From DASWTL01 sp966250385 (lineage in GTDB: Bacteria; Bacteroidota; Bacteroidia; Sphingobacteriales; Sphingobacteriaceae), in NCBI GenBank assembly GCA_966250385.1, contig CBINHC010000003.1:62001-126000 (forward strand): DNA of 64,000 bases. Direction: 5' to 3'. The stretch's first letter is position 1, and each line of letters opens with the position of its first letter. Both the position numbers and the translations under genes were made by a program. Below the pieces are notes generated by a model. It did not search any database, was not told the origin of the DNA, and was given only the letters and a program-made list of their open reading frames with translations. Below, one piece after another: positions 1 through 8,102 of the stretch.

Positions 1-167
1 CGATCGTCCTGGAAAACACGCGGTGTGAATCAGGTTACCTGTATGCCGGCATACCTGCCCGGAAGATCAAGCCGATCACTGACCAGCAGCGCGAACTTCT
101 TGACCGTCTGCCGGATAATTACATCATGTATTCCAAATGGTTTACTGAAGTTTCGGAATCGTTATAG
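1..167 (+). CDS. Gamma carbonic anhydrase family protein, C-terminal end (partial)
   Basis: The reading frame that is open from base 3 runs to a TAG at 165-167 and gives the last 54 residues of a protein whose start lies left of the window. The tail contains V-L-E-N-T-R, Y-A-G-I-P-A-R-K-I-K and a final N-Y-I-M-Y-S-K-W-F helix. This is the usual end of the hexapeptide-repeat (left-handed beta-helix) gamma carbonic anhydrase / YrdA family: the last beta-helix coil, then the P-A-(R/K)-K turn, then an amphipathic C-terminal helix. Family members bind zinc on His residues in the trimer interface, and those residues lie outside the window. The gene converges with the lipoprotein gene on the other strand and the two stop regions overlap by 26 bases. 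Assignment rests on the tail alone; a general hexapeptide acyltransferase is the main alternative. Confidence 0.72.
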   Translation, partial: IVLENTRCESGYLYAGIPARKIKPITDQQRELLDRLPDNYIMYSKWFTEVSESL

Positions 168-1773
168 TTTCCTCCAGATCCCAGTTGGCCCGGAGGGTCA
201 GCTGCTTTTCGACATTGAATACCGGTTCCGGCTGGCGCTTTTCCTTAACGCTGCCTGTATCCCAGCGACCGTTCCTGTTTAGGTCATAGATGACCCGGAT
301 GGAGTATTTTGCGGTGGGATATGTCCGGTATTCTATGGCCCCTGACTGCGGTATACTGTCCGTGCGGAGAACCTTGTTCTCCTGGTCCAGCAGCTGGATC
401 AGGTAATTTGCCGTATCGGGCGGGGTGACTTTCAGGGTGAGATTTCCGTAGTTCTCGGTGTCGTCGAGCGTAAATGTCTTTTCTGATTTTTTCGATTTGG
501 TACCCCCGATCTCCGTAAAGGTATTGTCGCCGGCCGTCAGGATATACGTTCGGTTTACACGCCAGGGATACCTGACCACGAACTTCCTTGCGGACCCTTC
601 CATTCGGGTAACCTGGAGGCCCCTGACGTTTATCGAGTCCTGCAAAAGGGTGAAGACCTGTGGATTGAAGTCGCTGATGGGGTGCGACGCCGTCAGGATC
701 AGGTCTGTAGCCGGACGCAGTCTGCCGTTGGATAGGTTGTCCCCCAGGAGTACCGTACGGGTATAGTTATCTCTTTTGTTTCTTCTTAAGGTTACGGTGT
801 CCACAGGCTTATTCTCTTCCAACAGCGAAACTTTTAGTGAATCGAAGGTCATTTCCGGCAGCCACATGAACGCGGAATCGGCACGTGATGTAAACTCGGT
901 GACCTTGCGGGCATCGAGGGCAGCGGGTTCCAGGATTCGCATGGAAGGTATCCGTGCTTCCCTGTTGAAGGTAAACAACATGCGCCCGTCATTTTCGATC
1001 CGGCGGTCGGTAATACTCAGGTCTTCAGGTACTTCACGGAAAACCTGCAGCCGGAACTTCATGGTGTCGCCCTTCAGCGTGAAAGGTTCGGTAGCAAATC
1101 CGATATCTTCTGCCCGCGAGTTGTAGATCCGGTCTCCGCCCTGCGCTTCCTTCAGTGCATAGATCCGGTAGGTGTCCTCACGCAGATGGCTCATCCTGAA
1201 ATTTCCTGCTGAATCGGTCGTGGTGAAGATGCTGGCTCTTTTCTTTCCGAACAGGGAGTCCTGTCTGACCGGGAGGATAAAGACGGTGACGTCCTTGAGT
1301 TTTTCCTTCGTCAGGACATCCTCGACAGTTCCGGAGATCATCAGGGAGTCGATGGTATTTCCGGTAGAGAAGACATAGGTATAGTTGGTGAGAATGTTGT
1401 TCTCGTTAACGTCGCCAACCGCCTTACCGAAGTTGATGGTATATGTAGTGTTTGCCTCGAGTGTATCCTGGAAGGTGATGTCCAGTGTTCCCTTGTGCGC
1501 TTTGAATATCGGGAACTGATCGATGGCAGGGGAGATGGCGACCTCGTTCGCTTCATTGTTGAGTCTGACGAATTCGTCGAACTGTAAAGTGATTCGTTTG
1601 CTCTTAAAATTTCGCGTAAGGTTTTTTGGATTTTCTCCGATCACCTTCGGAGGCGTCACATCTTTTGGTCCGCCTGTCGGCGACTGAACACTTGCACAGC
1701 CCGATAACAGAACCAGGCTCAAAATTACGGTTAAATAATTTAACCAGTGGTGTGACTTTTGATTTTTACGCAT
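142..1773 (-). CDS. Lipoprotein with SbsA-type Ig-like domain (Big_5)
   Basis: A 543-residue predicted lipoprotein. The N terminus has a basic start, a hydrophobic stretch and a lipobox L-L-S-G-C with the acylated Cys at residue 26. This is followed by S-P-T-G-G-P-K-D-V-T-P-P, a sequence typical of a large Bacteroidota family that carries an N-terminal SbsA Ig-like (Big_5) domain. That domain spans about residues 40-140. A carboxypeptidase-regulatory-like segment follows (I-S-G-T-V-E-D-V near residue 145), and the rest is beta-rich without catalytic motifs. It is expected in the outer membrane or periplasm. The biochemical role is unknown. It ends tail-to-tail with the carbonic anhydrase gene and is transcribed in the same direction as mnmG, 121 bases downstream of it. 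Confidence 0.85.
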   Translation of the reverse strand: MRKNQKSHHWLNYLTVILSLVLLSGCASVQSPTGGPKDVTPPKVIGENPKNLTRNFKSKRITLQFDEFVRLNNEANEVAISPAIDQFPIFKAHKGTLDITFQDTLEANTTYTINFGKAVGDVNENNILTNYTYVFSTGNTIDSLMISGTVEDVLTKEKLKDVTVFILPVRQDSLFGKKRASIFTTTDSAGNFRMSHLREDTYRIYALKEAQGGDRIYNSRAEDIGFATEPFTLKGDTMKFRLQVFREVPEDLSITDRRIENDGRMLFTFNREARIPSMRILEPAALDARKVTEFTSRADSAFMWLPEMTFDSLKVSLLEENKPVDTVTLRRNKRDNYTRTVLLGDNLSNGRLRPATDLILTASHPISDFNPQVFTLLQDSINVRGLQVTRMEGSARKFVVRYPWRVNRTYILTAGDNTFTEIGGTKSKKSEKTFTLDDTENYGNLTLKVTPPDTANYLIQLLDQENKVLRTDSIPQSGAIEYRTYPTAKYSIRVIYDLNRNGRWDTGSVKEKRQPEPVFNVEKQLTLRANWDLEETITIPKLQ

Positions 1774-1894
1774 TTAGAGGCTGTTAAATCGATTTTTGGC
1801 TCCGGATGATAAATATGTATCCTGGTATCAAAAAACGGTCTTAAATCGCTTTATTTTCAGTTTATTTAATTTATTGAAAATCAATTATTTAGGC

Positions 1895-3757
1895 TTATTT
1901 CGCCATGTGGATCATCAAAACCGAGATATCCGACGGTGAAACTCCGGAAATTCTGGACGCCTGGCCTAAGGTACGCGGTTTTATCTTCATGAGCTTCTCG
2001 CGCGCCTCTTTCGATAACGAGACCAGGTTGTGGTAGTTGAACTCCGGATTGATTTCTTGATCTTCCATCCGCTTCATCTTATTGACGATCTCCAGCTCCT
2101 TCTCAAAGTAGCTTTCATACTTCACCCGGATCTCGGCCTCTTCCACGGTCTCGTCATTATACTGATTCAACATGGCGTCGAGCGACTGATCTACTTTACG
2201 CAGGTCCTGAATGCCGACCTGCGGACGGCTCAGGATCTGGAACAGCCTGACGTTTTGTGACAGGGGAGAAGTTCCAAGTTCCTCGAGGAGGTTATTGACC
2301 TGACCGGCCTCGACGGATTTATTCCGCAGATAAGATACGATGTCTTCCGCGTTCCTGACTTTGGTCTTTACCTTATCAAGCCGTTCATCGCTGATCAGGC
2401 CAAGCTCATGACCGACAGGAGTCAGCCGGATATCAGCGTTATCCTGACGCAACAACAACCGGTGTTCCGCTCTTGACGTGAACATCCGGTACGGCTCTTC
2501 CGTTCCTTTCGTAACCAGGTCGTCGATCAAAACGCCGATATAGGATTCGGATCTTTTAAGGATCAGCTCATGCTTATCGTTGATCTTTTGGTGCGCATTG
2601 ATACCTGCGATGAATCCCTGGCATGCCGCTTCTTCATAGCCGGTCGTTCCGTTGATCTGTCCCGCAAAGAACAGGTTCCTGATCTGTTTTGTTTCGAGGG
2701 TCAGGTCCAGCTGGGTAGGGGGAAAGTAATCGTATTCGATCGCGTAACCGGGGCGGAACATCTTCACGTTCTCAAATCCCGGGATCTGCTTAAGGGCCTT
2801 GTACTGGACGTCCTCAGGCAGGGAGGTCGAGAATCCGTTCACGTAGATCTCTACCGTGTTGAATCCTTCCGGTTCTACGAAGATCTGGTGACGTTCCCGC
2901 TCAGCGAACCTGTTGATCTTGTCTTCAATGGAGGGACAATAGCGTGGACCCAGGCCCTTGATCCGGCCGGTAAACATCGGAGACTTTTCAAATCCTTCCT
3001 TCAGTGTTTCGTGTACGTCGGTATTGGTGTAGGTGATCCAGCAGCAGCGCTGCTCGGTTGGCCGCTCAACATCCGTGAAGGAGAATCTGCCGGGTTTTTC
3101 ATCGCCCCACTGTTCTTCCATTTTACTGTAGTCCAGGGAGCGTCCGTCCACACGCGGGGGCGTACCTGTCTTCATCCGGCCGCTTTCAAAGCCCAGTTCC
3201 ACCAGTTGCTCGGTTAGTCCCGTAGCTGATTTCTCGCCTGTCCGACCGCCGCCGAACCGTTTCTCTCCGATATGGATGATCCCGTTCAGGAATGTACCGT
3301 TGGTCAGGACCACCGCATCCGCTTCGATCTCCACTCCGATAGAGGTACGTACTCCTTTTACCTGACCGCCTTTAACGAGCAGTGCGCTTACCATATCCTG
3401 CCAGAAGTCGACATTCGGAGTAGCTTCCAGCATAAGGCGCCATTCTTCTGCAAACCTCATCCGGTCGTTCTGGGCGCGTGGGCTCCACATGGCCGGTCCT
3501 TTGGACTGATTAAGCATCCTGAATTGCAGGGTAGTTTTATCCGTAACGATTCCGGAGTACCCACCCATGGCGTCTACCTCGCGAACGATCTGGCCCTTCG
3601 CTACTCCACCCATCGCAGGGTTGCAGCTCATTTGCGCTATTGTTCCCATATTCATGGTGATCAACAGTACGCTGGATCCTAAATTGGCGGCTGCAGCAGC
3701 AGCTTCACAACCGGCATGACCGGCACCAACAACAATTACATCGTATTTTCTGAACAT
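1895..3757 (-). CDS. mnmG: tRNA uridine-5-carboxymethylaminomethyl(34) synthesis enzyme MnmG
   Basis: A full-length (620 aa) MnmG/GidA. With MnmE it adds the carboxymethylaminomethyl group to wobble uridine 34 of certain tRNAs, using FAD, NADH and methylene-tetrahydrofolate, in the cytoplasm. Visible signatures are the N-terminal FAD Rossmann motif V-G-A-G-H-A-G-C-E-A-A (residues 10-20), the family signature G-P-R-Y-C-P-S-I-E-D-K in the middle, and the second signature A-G-Q-I-N-G-T-T-G-Y-E-E-A near residue 370. The C-terminal helical region that contacts MnmE and tRNA is complete. The gene starts just downstream of two parS-like palindromes. MnmG genes are often origin-proximal and close to parS/parAB in bacteria, which fits. 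In many Bacteroidota ybeY lies directly upstream; here it is about 6 kb away. Confidence 0.98.
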   Translation of the reverse strand: MFRKYDVIVVGAGHAGCEAAAAAANLGSSVLLITMNMGTIAQMSCNPAMGGVAKGQIVREVDAMGGYSGIVTDKTTLQFRMLNQSKGPAMWSPRAQNDRMRFAEEWRLMLEATPNVDFWQDMVSALLVKGGQVKGVRTSIGVEIEADAVVLTNGTFLNGIIHIGEKRFGGGRTGEKSATGLTEQLVELGFESGRMKTGTPPRVDGRSLDYSKMEEQWGDEKPGRFSFTDVERPTEQRCCWITYTNTDVHETLKEGFEKSPMFTGRIKGLGPRYCPSIEDKINRFAERERHQIFVEPEGFNTVEIYVNGFSTSLPEDVQYKALKQIPGFENVKMFRPGYAIEYDYFPPTQLDLTLETKQIRNLFFAGQINGTTGYEEAACQGFIAGINAHQKINDKHELILKRSESYIGVLIDDLVTKGTEEPYRMFTSRAEHRLLLRQDNADIRLTPVGHELGLISDERLDKVKTKVRNAEDIVSYLRNKSVEAGQVNNLLEELGTSPLSQNVRLFQILSRPQVGIQDLRKVDQSLDAMLNQYNDETVEEAEIRVKYESYFEKELEIVNKMKRMEDQEINPEFNYHNLVSLSKEAREKLMKIKPRTLGQASRISGVSPSDISVLMIHMAK

Positions 3758-3769
3758 CTCTTATTCCTT

Positions 3770-3785
3770 TGTTCCACGTGGAACA
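3770..3785. promoter_or_regulatory. parS-type centromere site, copy 1
   Basis: A perfect 16-bp palindrome, TGTTCCACGTGGAACA, lying 12 bases upstream of the mnmG start codon. It fits the broadly conserved chromosomal parS consensus TGTTnCACGTGnAACA at every defined position. parS is the loading site for the CTPase ParB during chromosome segregation. No parA or parB gene is in the window, so the assignment depends on the motif, on the second copy 43 bases away, and on the position next to mnmG. Confidence 0.8.
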
Positions 3786-3812
3786 TCTACTTGTTTTTAC
3801 GTGTGTATCCCA

Positions 3813-3828
3813 TGTTCCACGTGGAACA
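3813..3828. promoter_or_regulatory. parS-type centromere site, copy 2
   Basis: A second identical TGTTCCACGTGGAACA palindrome in the same 89-base gap between the ABC-F gene and mnmG. It is the core of a longer perfect inverted repeat of 28 bases (3807-3834). The longer arms may also act as an RNA hairpin for transcription leaving the ABC-F gene, whose stop codon is 13 bases away. Centre-to-centre spacing to copy 1 is 43 bases, about four helical turns. Confidence 0.8.
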
Positions 3829-3846
3829 TGGGATTATATCTAACTT

Positions 3847-5724
3847 TTAGCCCTCTTTCAATTCCGAAAGTTCCATCCAGCGCATGGTCTTCTCCTCGAT
3901 CTCCGTGTTTAACGACTCGATCTCTTTGGATAGTCTGGCCAGTTCCATATGGTCCGTTATACCGGAATTCAGCGCTTTCGTTCGCTCTTTCAGCGTTTCT
4001 TCCAGGGTCGCTATAGTGGCTTCAAGTTCTGCGTATTCTTTTTCTTCTTTGAAGGAAAGCTTTTTAGACGGTTTTGATTCCTTGACCGTCACAGGTTTTT
4101 CCTGAATGGCCGGGGAAGGGGTGCTCTTCGCCTCGGTCTTCTTTTCTTCTTCTTCCAGCCTGTAGTCGGTATAGTTTCCGTTGAAGATCCGCACGTGGCT
4201 GGTTTCATCGAAGATGAATAACTGTTCGGTCAGCTTGTCAATGAGGTACCTGTCGTGGGATACGAGCATGATAACGCCCGGATAATTCAGGAGGAAATCC
4301 TCCAGGACATTAAGCGTGTCGATGTCCAGGTCATTTGTCGGCTCATCCAAGATCAGGAAATTCGGGTTCTTCATCAGGACGCGCATGAGCTGAAGTCTCT
4401 TCTTTTCTCCGCCACTGAGCTTGCTGACAAACTCGTGCTGGCGGGCAGGAGGGAAGAGGAAGTGGGTCAGGAGCTGGGAAGCTGACAGCATCTTGCCGTT
4501 CGCCATGGTTATATATTCCGCAACGCTCTTAACGACTTCAATCACCCGTTCGTTCTCATTGAATGACAATCCGCCCTGTCTGTAGTAGCCAAACACGGTT
4601 GTTTCGCCCTGGATGACTTTACCCTTGTCAGGATCCAGCGCTCCGGTCACCAGGTTGAGCAGGGTGGACTTGCCGGTCCCGTTCCTGCCTGCAACGCCGA
4701 TGCGATCGCCCTTTTTAAACGTATAGCTGAAGTCCTCCAGGATCCGGTGTCCGTGAAATGCTTTGGTCACATGGTCCAGTTCAAGGATTTTGTTTCCCTG
4801 GCGTGATACGGTCACTGAAAGTTCAACGGATCCGTTACTTGTCCGGCCCTGTGTCTTGCTTTCCAGATCATAGAAGGCGTCGATTCGGGACTTGGATTTG
4901 GTCGAACGGGCCTTAGGCTGACGCCGCATCCATTCCAGTTCCCGCCTTAAAAGGTTCTTGTTCTTTTCAAACTCCGCCTGGTCGGTCGCTTCGCGCTCTG
5001 CTTTCTTCTCCAGGAAGTAGCTGTACTTCCCCTTGTAGGTAAAGATTTTTCCCCGGTCGAGTTCAATGATGTTGTTGCAGATATTGTCCAGGAAGTAGCG
5101 GTCATGCGTTACCAGGATCAGGGTTTTCTGACCTGATGTCAGCAGGCTTTCGAGCCACTCAATCGTTTCAATGTCCAGGTGGTTGGTCGGCTCATCCAGT
5201 ACATAGATGTCCGGATCGTCGATCAGTAATTTTGCAAGGGATAAGCGTTTCCGCTGACCACCGGAAAGGGTAGCGATCTTCTGATCCAGCCGGCGGATTC
5301 CGAGGCGGGAAAGTATCGTCTTGATCTGATACTCATATTCCCAGGCATTCTCCTCGCTGAGTTCGTCCATCAGCCGGTTCAGTTTTTCCTGGTCGGGGTT
5401 CCCGGATTCGGTAAGCTCCTCGTATTCCCGGATCAGCTGCTGCTGGCGGTTATTGATGGAATAGATAAAATCGCTGATAGTCGACTGTTCGTCAAACTGT
5501 GGATCCTGTTCGAGATAACCTACCCGCAGGTCACGTTCCTTGACCACTTTACCTTCAGTAGGCGCAAGTCTGCCTGAAAGGATCTTGAGGAAAGTAGACT
5601 TCCCGGTACCATTGATTCCGACAAGGGCGACCCGGTCACCGCGGCTGATGCCGAAGTACAGGTCTTTAAAAAGCCATTTATCGTGAAATGAATGACCCAG
5701 TGCTTCTGTTGATAGTATACTCAC
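3847..5724 (-). CDS. ABC-F family ATP-binding cassette protein (Uup-like)
   Basis: A soluble tandem ABC ATPase of 625 aa with no membrane segments, as in the ABC-F family that acts on ribosomes. The first domain has Walker A G-I-N-G-T-G-K-S-T and signature L-S-G-G-Q-R-K-R-L. The second has G-R-N-G-T-G-K-S-T and L-S-G-G-E-K-K-R-L. Both have a Walker B ending in D-E-P-T-N. The linker holds the Arg/Lys-rich P-tRNA-interaction stretch R-R-Q-P-K-A-R-S-T-K-S-K. The C terminus carries a charged coiled coil like the DNA/ribosome-binding tail of Uup. I place the start at a GTG at 5724 because V-S-I-L-S begins the conserved part, an AGGAG lies 6 bases upstream, and a TAnnTTTG box lies at 5743-5750. The frame stays open to 5970, but that extension looks non-coding. 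Confidence 0.93.
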   Translation of the reverse strand: MSILSTEALGHSFHDKWLFKDLYFGISRGDRVALVGINGTGKSTFLKILSGRLAPTEGKVVKERDLRVGYLEQDPQFDEQSTISDFIYSINNRQQQLIREYEELTESGNPDQEKLNRLMDELSEENAWEYEYQIKTILSRLGIRRLDQKIATLSGGQRKRLSLAKLLIDDPDIYVLDEPTNHLDIETIEWLESLLTSGQKTLILVTHDRYFLDNICNNIIELDRGKIFTYKGKYSYFLEKKAEREATDQAEFEKNKNLLRRELEWMRRQPKARSTKSKSRIDAFYDLESKTQGRTSNGSVELSVTVSRQGNKILELDHVTKAFHGHRILEDFSYTFKKGDRIGVAGRNGTGKSTLLNLVTGALDPDKGKVIQGETTVFGYYRQGGLSFNENERVIEVVKSVAEYITMANGKMLSASQLLTHFLFPPARQHEFVSKLSGGEKKRLQLMRVLMKNPNFLILDEPTNDLDIDTLNVLEDFLLNYPGVIMLVSHDRYLIDKLTEQLFIFDETSHVRIFNGNYTDYRLEEEEKKTEAKSTPSPAIQEKPVTVKESKPSKKLSFKEEKEYAELEATIATLEETLKERTKALNSGITDHMELARLSKEIESLNTEIEEKTMRWMELSELKEG

Positions 5725-5742
5725 AATTTTCTCCTGTAAACG

Positions 5743-5750
5743 CAAATGTA
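5743..5750 (-). promoter_or_regulatory. Bacteroidota-type -7 promoter box for the ABC-F gene
   Basis: Read on the minus strand this is TACATTTG, a perfect TAnnTTTG box. It would start transcription about 15 bases before the GTG at 5724, leaving room only for the AGGAG. A matching -33 TTG at the usual spacing is not obvious. Confidence 0.5.
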
Positions 5751-5979
5751 GGGGCCCGATTGCTGTCCATCTGTCACGACAGCGTATAATTAGGGCAAAT
5801 TCAAATAATCTGCAAAAGTACAAATAGAAACCCGATAATGCGCGCTTCAATTCACCGATCTTCCGGCTTTCCCCTTCGGCATGTAAACTGTGGTAATTTG
5901 CTGACAGAAGACCGACGTATGCGACCATAGTTGACTGCGCTACGGTCACTATGTCCCGGAAAATGAGCAAACCCGTCAG

Positions 5980-5987
5980 TAGTTTTG
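5980..5987 (+). promoter_or_regulatory. Bacteroidota-type -7 promoter box for the phosphoesterase gene
   Basis: TAGTTTTG matches TAnnTTTG and ends 6 bases before the ATG at 5994. The predicted transcription start falls on or next to that ATG, so the mRNA may be leaderless. No clear -33 element is seen. Confidence 0.45.
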
Positions 5988-5993
5988 CATATT

Positions 5994-6740
5994 ATGAGAG
6001 TACAGGTGCTCAGCGATCTTCATCAGGAATTCGGGTTCTGCGAAGTCAGTTTCGCCGGAGCTGAGCTCGTCATCCTGGCAGGGGATACCAATCTCGGTAC
6101 AAAGGGTGTCGACTGGGTCAGATCTGCGATTCCCGCGATTCCTGTCCTGTACCTGCTCGGAAATCATGAGTATTATAACGGTTCGTACCCGCGAACCCTC
6201 CATAAGATCCTCGATGCCGCTAAAAATTGCAATATCCACGTACTGGAAAACCGGGCGGTGACCTTTGATCATGTTACCTTTCACGGGTGTACATTATGGA
6301 CTGATTTCGCACTGTTCGGAGATCCGGTGGTGTATGGCCGAATATGCCAGGACCGCATGAATGACTACCGGATGATCAGAAAGGATCCGTCCTATTCCAG
6401 GCTCAGGTCAATTGATACCTGTGGTATCCACCACGCCTCGGTCCGGTGGCTGAAGGCCAGTCTTGAAGCGTCAGAGACCCGAAGGAACGTCGTGATCACT
6501 CATCACGCCCCAGGCATCCGTTCGCTGTCTGACGAGTACCGGGATGATCCCGTATCGGCAGCCTATGCCTCCGATCTGGAGCACCTGATTCGGGAATATC
6601 AGCCGGAATACTGGATCCACGGTCATATTCACGCCAGCAGCGATTACCGGATAGGAGCTACCCGGGTCATCTGCAACCCGCATGGCTATCTGCCTCAACC
6701 CAACAAAGCGTTCAACGGGCAGCTGGTATTGGAACTATAG
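5994..6740 (+). CDS. Calcineurin-like metallophosphoesterase
   Basis: A 248-aa protein with the complete metallophosphoesterase motif series: L-S-D-L-H-Q (D-x-H) at residues 6-11, I-L-A-G-D-T-N, L-G-N-H-E-Y-Y, T-H-H-A-P, and H-G-H-I-H near the C terminus. These residues hold a dinuclear metal centre that hydrolyses phosphomonoesters or diesters. No signal peptide or membrane segment is visible, so it is probably cytoplasmic. Substrate cannot be told. I chose the ATG at 5994 over an in-frame TTG at 5985, because M-R-V-Q-V-L-S-D begins directly on the first beta strand and the promoter box overlaps the TTG. It diverges from the ABC-F gene. Confidence 0.9.
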   Translation: MRVQVLSDLHQEFGFCEVSFAGAELVILAGDTNLGTKGVDWVRSAIPAIPVLYLLGNHEYYNGSYPRTLHKILDAAKNCNIHVLENRAVTFDHVTFHGCTLWTDFALFGDPVVYGRICQDRMNDYRMIRKDPSYSRLRSIDTCGIHHASVRWLKASLEASETRRNVVITHHAPGIRSLSDEYRDDPVSAAYASDLEHLIREYQPEYWIHGHIHASSDYRIGATRVICNPHGYLPQPNKAFNGQLVLEL

Positions 6741-6770
6741 TTAAGCTCGAGCCTGTTTCCTGTTAATACA

Positions 6771-6793
6771 GGTCCGGGCCGGAACCCCGGACC
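6771..6793. terminator. Hairpin between convergent genes
   Basis: Stem GGTCCGGG (6771-6778) pairs with CCCGGACC (6786-6793) around a 7-base loop. It lies between the phosphoesterase gene and the convergent hypothetical gene and could end transcription from either side. There is no long T run, so it is a probable rather than certain terminator. Confidence 0.5.
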
Positions 6794-6836
6794 GATAAGC
6801 GCTGATCAACATGGGCGATACCGAAATGCTCCTGAG

Positions 6837-7454
6837 TCAATGGAACTGCATTTGAAAGACCAGGTAGTGCTTTATTCCAAATTCCTTTCCCCAGTTTTCA
6901 ATGTCCTTTCCGCTGTCTTCAACCGCGCACCAGTACTTATAGCCGTCCTTCTCATAGGGCAGGATATAGGCAAGCAGGTAGAACTTCTTATCAGGATCGA
7001 TCAATGCTGTACCATCGTCCTCCGGGATCACTCTTAAGCTGTAATCATCGGATTCTATGGCATCGTATTCCCGTGTGGTACCGAATGAAGGGAATTTGAA
7101 GGTCATCCTCAGTTTGTTCTTCGGCGTTAGGCGGGAGATCACCTTGATGTCGAGAACGCTGTCATTTACCGTGCTCAACTGTTTCGGAGCGTCGGCTGAA
7201 TTCAGGATAACGCTTTCACTGCGGAGCTTTCCATCCCATATTTCACGTACCGAAAGCATGTACTTCTTGTCCCTGAGGCTCTCACCGGTAAACTTCAGTT
7301 TCAGGTATTCAATGCCTTCAAACTGGAGAATATCCCGGACTTCAACATTTTCAGAGGAATAGGATGCCCGAAACCGGATATCTGAGCGGGCGGCGGTTTG
7401 TGCAGAAGCAAGTTCCGTGAGGAACAGCAAGCAAGCTGATAGTCGTAATTTCAT
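6837..7454 (-). CDS. Secreted protein of unknown function
   Basis: A 205-aa product with a short signal peptide (hydrophobic L-R-L-S-A-C-L-L-F-L, cleavage expected after A-S-A-Q). The mature part is beta-rich, with many Ser/Asp/Lys residues and a C-terminal segment Y-L-L-A-Y-I-L-P-Y-E-K-D-G. I recognise no family or catalytic motif. It starts 30 bases after the stop of the upstream small barrel-like protein on the same strand, so the two are probably co-transcribed and both exported. Confidence 0.65.
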   Translation of the reverse strand: MKLRLSACLLFLTELASAQTAARSDIRFRASYSSENVEVRDILQFEGIEYLKLKFTGESLRDKKYMLSVREIWDGKLRSESVILNSADAPKQLSTVNDSVLDIKVISRLTPKNKLRMTFKFPSFGTTREYDAIESDDYSLRVIPEDDGTALIDPDKKFYLLAYILPYEKDGYKYWCAVEDSGKDIENWGKEFGIKHYLVFQMQFH

Positions 7455-7484
7455 TTGTAGTTACAGGTTCGTTCAGCCGGCCAT

Positions 7485-7898
7485 TTAATTGCTCTGTTTT
7501 TTGTTGAACCGATAGCGGATACCCCAGCTGCCCCTCAACAGGCTCTTTTCTCCAAGAATCGGAGCTGCCTCGATATGAAATCCGAACTGTTTGCTGTTTA
7601 ACGGGTAGACGTTCAGGCCCAGTGGCAGTACGATCCCCTCAAACCGGGTGACCCTTCCGCCGACACCGGCATAAAACTCAAAATCGTCCTTTTCAACGAA
7701 ATCATAGGTGACCACACCTTCAAGTGACATGTAGTCGAAAAAATCGTCAACCCCCAGGCGTACTTCAGGCCTTATCTTCTGGTTGAACTCATAGTTCAGA
7801 CCGACAAAAGGCAGGTTGGACTGATGAAAACTGACTCCGGCCTGGGAGAAAGCGAGTGACGGGAGCAGAATAAAGAGGGCGGCGATAAAACGTTTCAT
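7485..7898 (-). CDS. Small outer-membrane beta-barrel-like protein
   Basis: A 137-aa exported protein. The signal peptide is M-K-R-F-I-A-A-L-F-I-L-L-P-S-L-A-F-S-Q. Alternating aromatic/hydrophobic strands follow, such as V-G-L-N-Y-E-F, E-F-Y-A-G-V-G-G and G-F-H-I-E-A-A-P. The protein ends in a strand R-G-S-W-G-I-R-Y-R-F, although four extra residues follow the terminal aromatic. This resembles short conserved Bacteroidota proteins with an OMP-barrel-like fold. Function unknown. It is upstream of the secreted protein at 6837-7454, probably in one transcript. Confidence 0.7.
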   Translation of the reverse strand: MKRFIAALFILLPSLAFSQAGVSFHQSNLPFVGLNYEFNQKIRPEVRLGVDDFFDYMSLEGVVTYDFVEKDDFEFYAGVGGRVTRFEGIVLPLGLNVYPLNSKQFGFHIEAAPILGEKSLLRGSWGIRYRFNKKQSN

Positions 7899-8055
7899 AA
7901 TTAAAAAAGTGAATTAACTAAAGTAAGTGAAATAAACTGAAAGTTAATATGGCGTGCCGTATTCTCCTCCCGAACCCTATCGGCCGCGGCTTTGGCTCCG
8001 TTTTTATATAGTGAGGGGGTAATGCACTAAAAAAAATGCCGGGGCAGTTTTTGAA

Positions 8056-8071
8056 AACTAAAATTTTAGTT
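8056..8071. promoter_or_regulatory. Perfect 16-bp palindrome, candidate operator
   Basis: AACTAAAATTTTAGTT is a perfect palindrome 32 bases upstream of the ATG of the TlpA-like gene. It abuts TATATTCG (8071-8078), one base off the TAnnTTTG box. It could be an operator, but AT-rich palindromes also arise by chance. Confidence 0.35.
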
Positions 8072-8102
8072 ATATTCGATTATACCACTAACAAATATTG
8101 CC

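Noticed and set aside
2570..3217. A 215-codon frame on the plus strand antisense to mnmG
   Set aside because: Shadow of the highly conserved mnmG gene; no start context or recognisable product.
5725..5970. In-frame 82-codon extension upstream of the ABC-F protein
   Set aside because: It has no similarity to ABC-F N termini, contains promoter boxes, and a GTG with AGGAG at 5724 gives the usual family start.
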